A DNA stretch of 64,000 bases from Actinocatenispora sp963805605 (GTDB taxonomy: Bacteria > Actinomycetota > Actinomycetes > Mycobacteriales > Micromonosporaceae). The stretch covers positions 3,038,001 to 3,102,000 of the forward strand of contig CAWDUX010000002.1 of assembly GCA_963805605.1 (NCBI GenBank). Direction: 5' to 3'. The notes beneath the pieces are model-generated. The model made no database searches and was not told the origin of the DNA. It saw only the letters and a list, made by a program, of their open reading frames with translations. The translations under genes were made by a program, and so were the position numbers. How positions within the stretch are numbered: position 1 is the stretch's first letter; each line of letters starts with the position of its first letter. Positions 60,066-64,000 of this stretch are shown piece by piece.

Positions 60066-60854
60066 TCAGTGGGCCGAGTCGTGCATCGCGGCGACGGCCG
60101 GGTACAGGGCGTGCGCCCAGATCTGGTACCCGTCGGCGGACGGATGGAACCCGTCCAGGCACAGCATTCCCGGATCGGCGCGGAACACGGTGCCGGTCGC
60201 CGCCGCCAGATCGACCGGTACGCCACCGGCGGCCCGGGTCGCGCTGACCTGCGCACGGCTCAACCGGCGGCCCAGGTAGCCGACGATCTCGCGCAACGGT
60301 TGGCCGATCGCGAGGCTCGCGCCGAGTTCCGGGCAGGTGCCCACGACCACCGGAATGCCGGCGTCGCGCAGCCGACGGATCGCGGCGGACAGTTCGGTGG
60401 CTGCCCGGCCGGGGCCGACCCCGTGGATCACGTCCTGGCAGCCGACCAGGATGACGACCAGATCCGGTGGGGTGACCAGCAGCGCGCGGGCGACCTGGGT
60501 GTGCAGGTCACCGGAGCGCGCACCGGACACCGCGGCGCTGGTCAGTTCGACCCGGACCCCCACCGCGGCGAGCTGCTCGGCGAGCTGACCGCCGACGGTC
60601 TGCTCCACCCGGTCCACCCCGACACCGGCGGCGGTGGAGTCACCGAGCATCGCCAGCCGCAGCGTCGGCGCGTGGTCGGGGCCGAAGGCGGCGCGCATGC
60701 CGGGGCCGATCGCGGGCTGGGCGTACTGCCGACCCATCGCCACGGCCGCCTCGATGGCCAGGACCGCACAGCTGGCCAGTATCCCGGCCGCGGTGGAGAA
60801 CATCACCCCACGGCCGACCAGCCGGGCCCATCCTGCTGCGTTCACGTTGCGCAC
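60066..60854 (-). CDS. SGNH/GDSL hydrolase
   Basis: A 262-residue protein. An N-terminal hydrophobic segment (about 15-37) may be a signal anchor. Block I is L-G-D-S-T-A-A-G (Ser about 72); block III shows V-G-C-Q-D where many family members have G-x-N-D, so the Asn is replaced by Gln; block V D-G-F-H-P-S-A-D-G-Y supplies Asp and His. Probably an esterase acting at or outside the membrane. Start GTG; a GTG nine bases downstream is also possible. A second, related gene lies 98 bases upstream on the same strand. Confidence 0.87.
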   Translation of the reverse strand: MRNVNAAGWARLVGRGVMFSTAAGILASCAVLAIEAAVAMGRQYAQPAIGPGMRAAFGPDHAPTLRLAMLGDSTAAGVGVDRVEQTVGGQLAEQLAAVGVRVELTSAAVSGARSGDLHTQVARALLVTPPDLVVILVGCQDVIHGVGPGRAATELSAAIRRLRDAGIPVVVGTCPELGASLAIGQPLREIVGYLGRRLSRAQVSATRAAGGVPVDLAAATGTVFRADPGMLCLDGFHPSADGYQIWAHALYPAVAAMHDSAH

Positions 60855-60952
60855 TCCCGTCCGGTTGCGGGTGCTCGGCGTGCCGTTGCCTCACACGCTA
60901 GTCGGTGACCCGGCAACTGGCCAGGACAGGCGGCCGGGCCCGGCCGCCCGGC

Positions 60953-61990
60953 TCAGCGGTCGGCGACCGGCTCGGCGACCGGCTCGGCGACCCTCGGCGT
61001 GGGGCGCCCGCCGCCCGGTCGGGCGGCCAGCGAGCGGACCCGCCGGCGCAGCTGGGCCCACCGGCCGGGGCGGGCGCTGCCTGGCGCGCCGGTGGTCACG
61101 CTGACCTCGGTACCGGCCCGTTCCGCGGCAGCCGCGGCGGCCCGGGACAACGACCGGGTCATGCCGACCTGTACCGGGCGACGTTCGGGGCTGAGCTCGT
61201 CCGGGCTGCCCAGCACGCTCGCGACGGTCGGCAGCAGCGCCGCCGCCGCCTTGACGTATCCGGCGGCCGACGGGTGGAACCTGTCGGCACTGAACATCTC
61301 CTCCGGGGAGGCCAGAAAGTCCGGTCCGAGAAGATCGCCGAGCGAGACCGTACGACCGCCGGCCCGCACGGTGGCGATGGTCTGCGCGGCGGCCATCTCC
61401 CGGCTCCAGCGCCGTGCGATCCAGCGCAGCGGCTGCTGGATGGGGCGGATGGTGCCCAGATCGGGGCAGGTACCGACGACGACCTCGGCGCCGGATTCCC
61501 GCAACCGGGTGACCACGGTGGCCAGATGGCGTACCGCGACCGGTGGACGGATCACATGGGTGACGTCGTTGCCGCCGATCAGCACGATCGCCAGGTCGGG
61601 GTGCAGTTCGCGGGCCTGGTCCAGCTGCGGGTACAGGTCGGAGCTCAGCGCACCGACCACGGCGAGGCAGGTCAGGCGTACCGGCCGGTGCAGGCTGTCG
61701 GCCAGCCCGATGGCCAGCTGCGCGCCCGGGGTCTGTTGCGGCAGGTCCGCGCCCATTCCGGCGGCGGAGGAGTCACCGAGCAGGGCCAGCTGGACCGGTT
61801 CGCCCGGATACTGGGTGCCGTAGTCTCCGCTGCAGTCCGGTGGGGGGATGTCAGGCACCCGGATCGCCCAGCGGGCCAGTTTCGCCTCTCCGACGAGCAG
61901 ACCGGTTGCGACCGCACCGAACACACCGAGACTGCCGCCGCCGTAGACGGCGGCGACAGCGATCCTGCGGGCCCGCGAGGCGCCACTCAT
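60953..61990 (-). CDS. SGNH/GDSL hydrolase (paralogue)
   Basis: A 345-residue protein with GGAGG before the ATG. A hydrophobic segment lies at about 13-37. Block I L-G-D-S-S-A-A-G, block III I-G-G-N-D-V (intact Asn) and block V D-R-F-H-P-S-A-A-G-Y are present. The last 75 residues are Arg/Ala/Pro-rich and end in a V-A-E-P repeat encoded by a short tandem DNA repeat. Similar to the downstream gene in order of motifs, so the two probably arose by duplication. Confidence 0.88.
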   Translation of the reverse strand: MSGASRARRIAVAAVYGGGSLGVFGAVATGLLVGEAKLARWAIRVPDIPPPDCSGDYGTQYPGEPVQLALLGDSSAAGMGADLPQQTPGAQLAIGLADSLHRPVRLTCLAVVGALSSDLYPQLDQARELHPDLAIVLIGGNDVTHVIRPPVAVRHLATVVTRLRESGAEVVVGTCPDLGTIRPIQQPLRWIARRWSREMAAAQTIATVRAGGRTVSLGDLLGPDFLASPEEMFSADRFHPSAAGYVKAAAALLPTVASVLGSPDELSPERRPVQVGMTRSLSRAAAAAAERAGTEVSVTTGAPGSARPGRWAQLRRRVRSLAARPGGGRPTPRVAEPVAEPVADR

Positions 61991-62103
61991 ACCAACCTCC
62001 ACCTCGTGAGTGATCCATTCACCACGCTATCCGGACAAGGCGAACGCGGCATGTCAGATAACCATCACTCCGCAGCATGTGTGAGGTCGGCGCGGTGGAG
62101 GAT

Positions 62104-62514
62104 TCAGCCCTGGCGGTCCGGTCCGGCGGCGGTGAGGGCGAGGCGGACCAGCACCCGACCCTCCCGCTGCATCGCTTCCCGATAGTCGTCCCAGTCGGGA
62201 TGTTCTCCCACGCTGCGCCGGTAGTAGTCGACCAACGGCTCCATCGCTTCCGGCAGGCTGAGTACGTCGACTGTGCCGGTGATCTGGATCCAGCGGCCGA
62301 AGAACGCATCGGGCAGTACGCACAGCCAGGCGCGCGGGTCGCGGCGCAGGTTCCGTACCTTGTACGCGGTTTCCCGGGTACTGATGACGGCCCGTCCCGC
62401 CTCGTCCACGGTGACCGAGACGGGGCTGAGTTGCGGCGTGCCGTCACTCTTCATGGTGGCCAGCACTGCATGGTGCGAATCACGTAGTACGGCGCGGGCT
62501 TCGTCGAGGTCCAT
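62104..62514 (-). CDS. pyridoxamine-5'-phosphate-oxidase-fold protein, probably F420-dependent
   Basis: A 136-residue split-barrel protein. Its start H-H-A-V-L-A-T-M-K-S-D-G-T-P-Q-L-S-P-V and the R-N-L-R-R-D-P-R-A segment match the PPOX class that binds F420 or a flavin. Members reduce or oxidise small molecules; substrate unknown. A CAGGAT box eight bases before the ATG suggests a leaderless mRNA. In-frame sequence upstream is Arg/Pro-rich and not used. Confidence 0.86.
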   Translation of the reverse strand: MDLDEARAVLRDSHHAVLATMKSDGTPQLSPVSVTVDEAGRAVISTRETAYKVRNLRRDPRAWLCVLPDAFFGRWIQITGTVDVLSLPEAMEPLVDYYRRSVGEHPDWDDYREAMQREGRVLVRLALTAAGPDRQG

Positions 62515-62666
62515 GTCTGTAGATCCTGCCGGTTCCCGGTCGAATGGTGGTCCGGTCACGACAACGCGCGAAGGTGGCCGAGCGGACGCAGCGGTGCGGG
62601 CGGCGCCAAGCGTGCGGGAACGGCGAAACCCGGGCACCATGGTGGTAACGAGGAGGAGGTGGACCG

Positions 62667-63050
62667 ATGGCGTCTGGTGCGCTGCGGCGACGTAACGGGT
62701 TCACGGCGCTGGGTCGGGCGCTGTTCGCGAAGGGCGGCCCCGGCCTGGGGCGCCGGCTCGGCGCGCTGCCCAGGTTGCTGGGTGCCCGGTTCCGTGGGCA
62801 GTACAGGGACCTGAGCTGGGGTCGGCTGGTCGCGTTGGGGATCGGCGCGGTCTACATCATCTCCCCGATCGACCTCGTGCCGGAGGCGTTCTTCCTGGCC
62901 TTCGGCCTGGTCGACGACGGGGTGGTGCTCGCCTGGCTGGCCGGTGGGCTGCTGGACGAGGCGGAACGTTTCCTCGACTGGGAGAAGCGGGCGGCACCGA
63001 AGGTCGACGGGCCCAAGGATCTGAAGGTGGTCAGGGCCGACCGGAGGTGA
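62667..63050 (+). CDS. DUF1232 (YkvA-like) membrane protein
   Basis: A 127-residue protein with GAGGAGG before the ATG. The DUF1232 core I-G-A-V-Y-I-I-S-P-I-D-L-V-P-E (about 58-72) and G-L-V-D-D-G-V-V-L-A follow a basic N-terminus; two hydrophobic helices are visible. Function unknown. Its 3' end overlaps the convergent cytochrome b gene by 20 bases. Confidence 0.87.
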   Translation: MASGALRRRNGFTALGRALFAKGGPGLGRRLGALPRLLGARFRGQYRDLSWGRLVALGIGAVYIISPIDLVPEAFFLAFGLVDDGVVLAWLAGGLLDEAERFLDWEKRAAPKVDGPKDLKVVRADRR

Positions 63051-64000
63051 TCTCCTCGCGGACCGGTGCCGGTGACACCGGCGCCGCTGCCGGTCTCCCG
63101 GCGGCGGGCTTTTCCACGGCGACGAAGAAGCCCTTGACCGCGGGGTCGATGACGCCGATGCGGTTCATCTTCTTGGGTACCACCCAGCCGCGGTAGGGCA
63201 GTGCGGTGTGGCCGTGTTCGTCGGGGGCTGCCAGTGGCTGGTGGACCTCGATGAACTGGCCTGAGGGCAGGCGTTTGATGATGCCGGTCTCGACGCCGTG
63301 GGCGAGGACCTCGCGGTCGTGCTGCTGCAGGCCCAGGGCGATGCGGTAGGCGATGTAGTAGGCGAGTGGCGGGATGATCAGGATCCCGATGCGGCCGGCC
63401 CAGGTCATCGCGTTGAGGCTGATATTGAACTTGTCGGCGATCACGTCGTTGCCGCCGGACAGCGTCAGTACCAGGAAGAACGCCACGGCCATCGCGCCCA
63501 GGCCGGTACGGGCCGGCACGTCACGCGGCCGCTGCAGCAGGTTGTGGGCAGTCTTGTCCTTGCTGAACCGCTTCTCCAGGAACGGGTACAGCAGTCCGCC
63601 GAGCACCATCACGGTGGGCACCGGTACGGCGGCGAAGAACACCGCGGGCACCGTGTAACCGTGGCCGAGCAGCGAGAATCTCAGTTCCCAGGCGGGGAAG
63701 AGCCGTACGAGGCCGTCGAGGAACATCACGTACCAGTCGGGCTGCGACGCCGAGGACACCACCGCCGCCCGGTACGGGCCGAACAGCCAGATCGGGTTGA
63801 TCTGCACCAGGCCACCGAACAGCGCCAGCACTCCGAACACGACCATGAAGAAGCCGCCGCCCTTGGCCGCGAATCCCGGGAACATCCGGTGCCCGACCAC
63901 GTTGTGCTCGGTACGCCCCGGCCCCGGCCACTGCGTGTGCTTCTGCTTGACCAGCAACGCCATGTGCACCGTGATCAGCAGCAGAATGATGCCGGGTACC
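63031..64000 (-). CDS. qcrB: cytochrome bc1 complex cytochrome b subunit, C-terminal part
   Basis: The frame runs off the right edge; about 323 residues of the C-terminal part are visible. It has the Q(o)-site region variant (F-L-E-K-R-F region after Y-P), helices of the C-terminal cytochrome b domain, and W-P-G-P-G-R-T-E near the visible start, a feature of actinobacterial QcrB. The long C-terminal extension after P-Y-R-G-W-V-V-P-K is also typical for the actinobacterial supercomplex. qcrC and qcrA would be expected beyond the window. The protein transfers electrons from menaquinol. Confidence 0.92.
   Translation of the reverse strand, partial: VPGIILLLITVHMALLVKQKHTQWPGPGRTEHNVVGHRMFPGFAAKGGGFFMVVFGVLALFGGLVQINPIWLFGPYRAAVVSSASQPDWYVMFLDGLVRLFPAWELRFSLLGHGYTVPAVFFAAVPVPTVMVLGGLLYPFLEKRFSKDKTAHNLLQRPRDVPARTGLGAMAVAFFLVLTLSGGNDVIADKFNISLNAMTWAGRIGILIIPPLAYYIAYRIALGLQQHDREVLAHGVETGIIKRLPSGQFIEVHQPLAAPDEHGHTALPYRGWVVPKKMNRIGVIDPAVKGFFVAVEKPAAGRPAAAPVSPAPVREEITSGRP

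Overview
The window is GC-rich actinobacterial chromosome. It has GTG and TTG starts, many 4-bp stop/start overlaps, and several probable leaderless promoters. The block mfd - SurA-like lipoprotein - mazG - eno - ftsB/divIC-like - DUF501 - ppx/gppA, together with DUF397/XRE regulatory genes, a DUF3618/holin-X/YihY cluster, and qcrB at the right edge, points to Micromonosporaceae or a close relative. The family assignment is an inference from gene order and content; the species cannot be read from the window.

Region 1 (1-13.3 kb) looks like a surface polysaccharide locus. It holds a WecG/TagA/CpsF-type glycosyltransferase (cut at the left edge), a GH26-like lipoprotein, a SAM methyltransferase, a Wzx-like flippase, a PAPS-dependent sulfotransferase, an APH-fold kinase, a Wzy/O-antigen-ligase-like polymerase and a Wzz-like co-polymerase with a kinase-like tail. 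A secreted GH26-type hydrolase is transcribed divergently. Directly beyond lie a TauE/SafE-type anion transporter and an APS kinase fused to a degenerate ATP-sulfurylase-like domain, which could make PAPS. Read together, the genes suggest a sulfated exopolysaccharide made by a Wzx/Wzy-type route, with activated sulfate supplied next door.

Region 2 (13.3-22.6 kb) holds PEP carboxylase, a DUF4291 gene whose 3' end lies in a tandem inverted repeat, a repeat-bearing gap, a four-gene ABC-2 exporter operon (ATPase-permease-ATPase-permease) and a secreted protein of unknown function.

Region 3 (22.8-33 kb) has mfd, an epoxide hydrolase, an MMPL transporter, an AraC-type regulator, a SurA-like lipoprotein and mazG. 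Region 4 (33-39.4 kb) has an envelope-stress-like cluster (small membrane protein, holin-X, DUF3618, YihY), a DUF885 metallohydrolase, a DUF397/XRE regulatory locus and a DUF6232 gene. Region 5 (39.6-46.5 kb) has NudC, a lipoprotein, enolase, the FtsB-like/DUF501/Ppx trio, a dienelactone-hydrolase-like protein without its catalytic Cys and His, and a type-5 uracil-DNA glycosylase.

Region 6 (46.5-51.1 kb) is a DUF4129 / unknown / MoxR / DUF58 / membrane-protein operon. Region 7 (51.1-64 kb) has a type II NADH dehydrogenase gene broken by a one-base insertion, an OafA-type acyltransferase with an SGNH tail, a flavoprotein disulfide reductase, tRNA-Leu(TAA), a Bax-inhibitor-1 family protein, GNAT and thiolase genes meeting at a strong palindromic terminator, two SGNH hydrolases, a pyridoxamine-oxidase-fold protein, a DUF1232 protein and the C-terminal part of cytochrome b (qcrB), which runs off the right edge.
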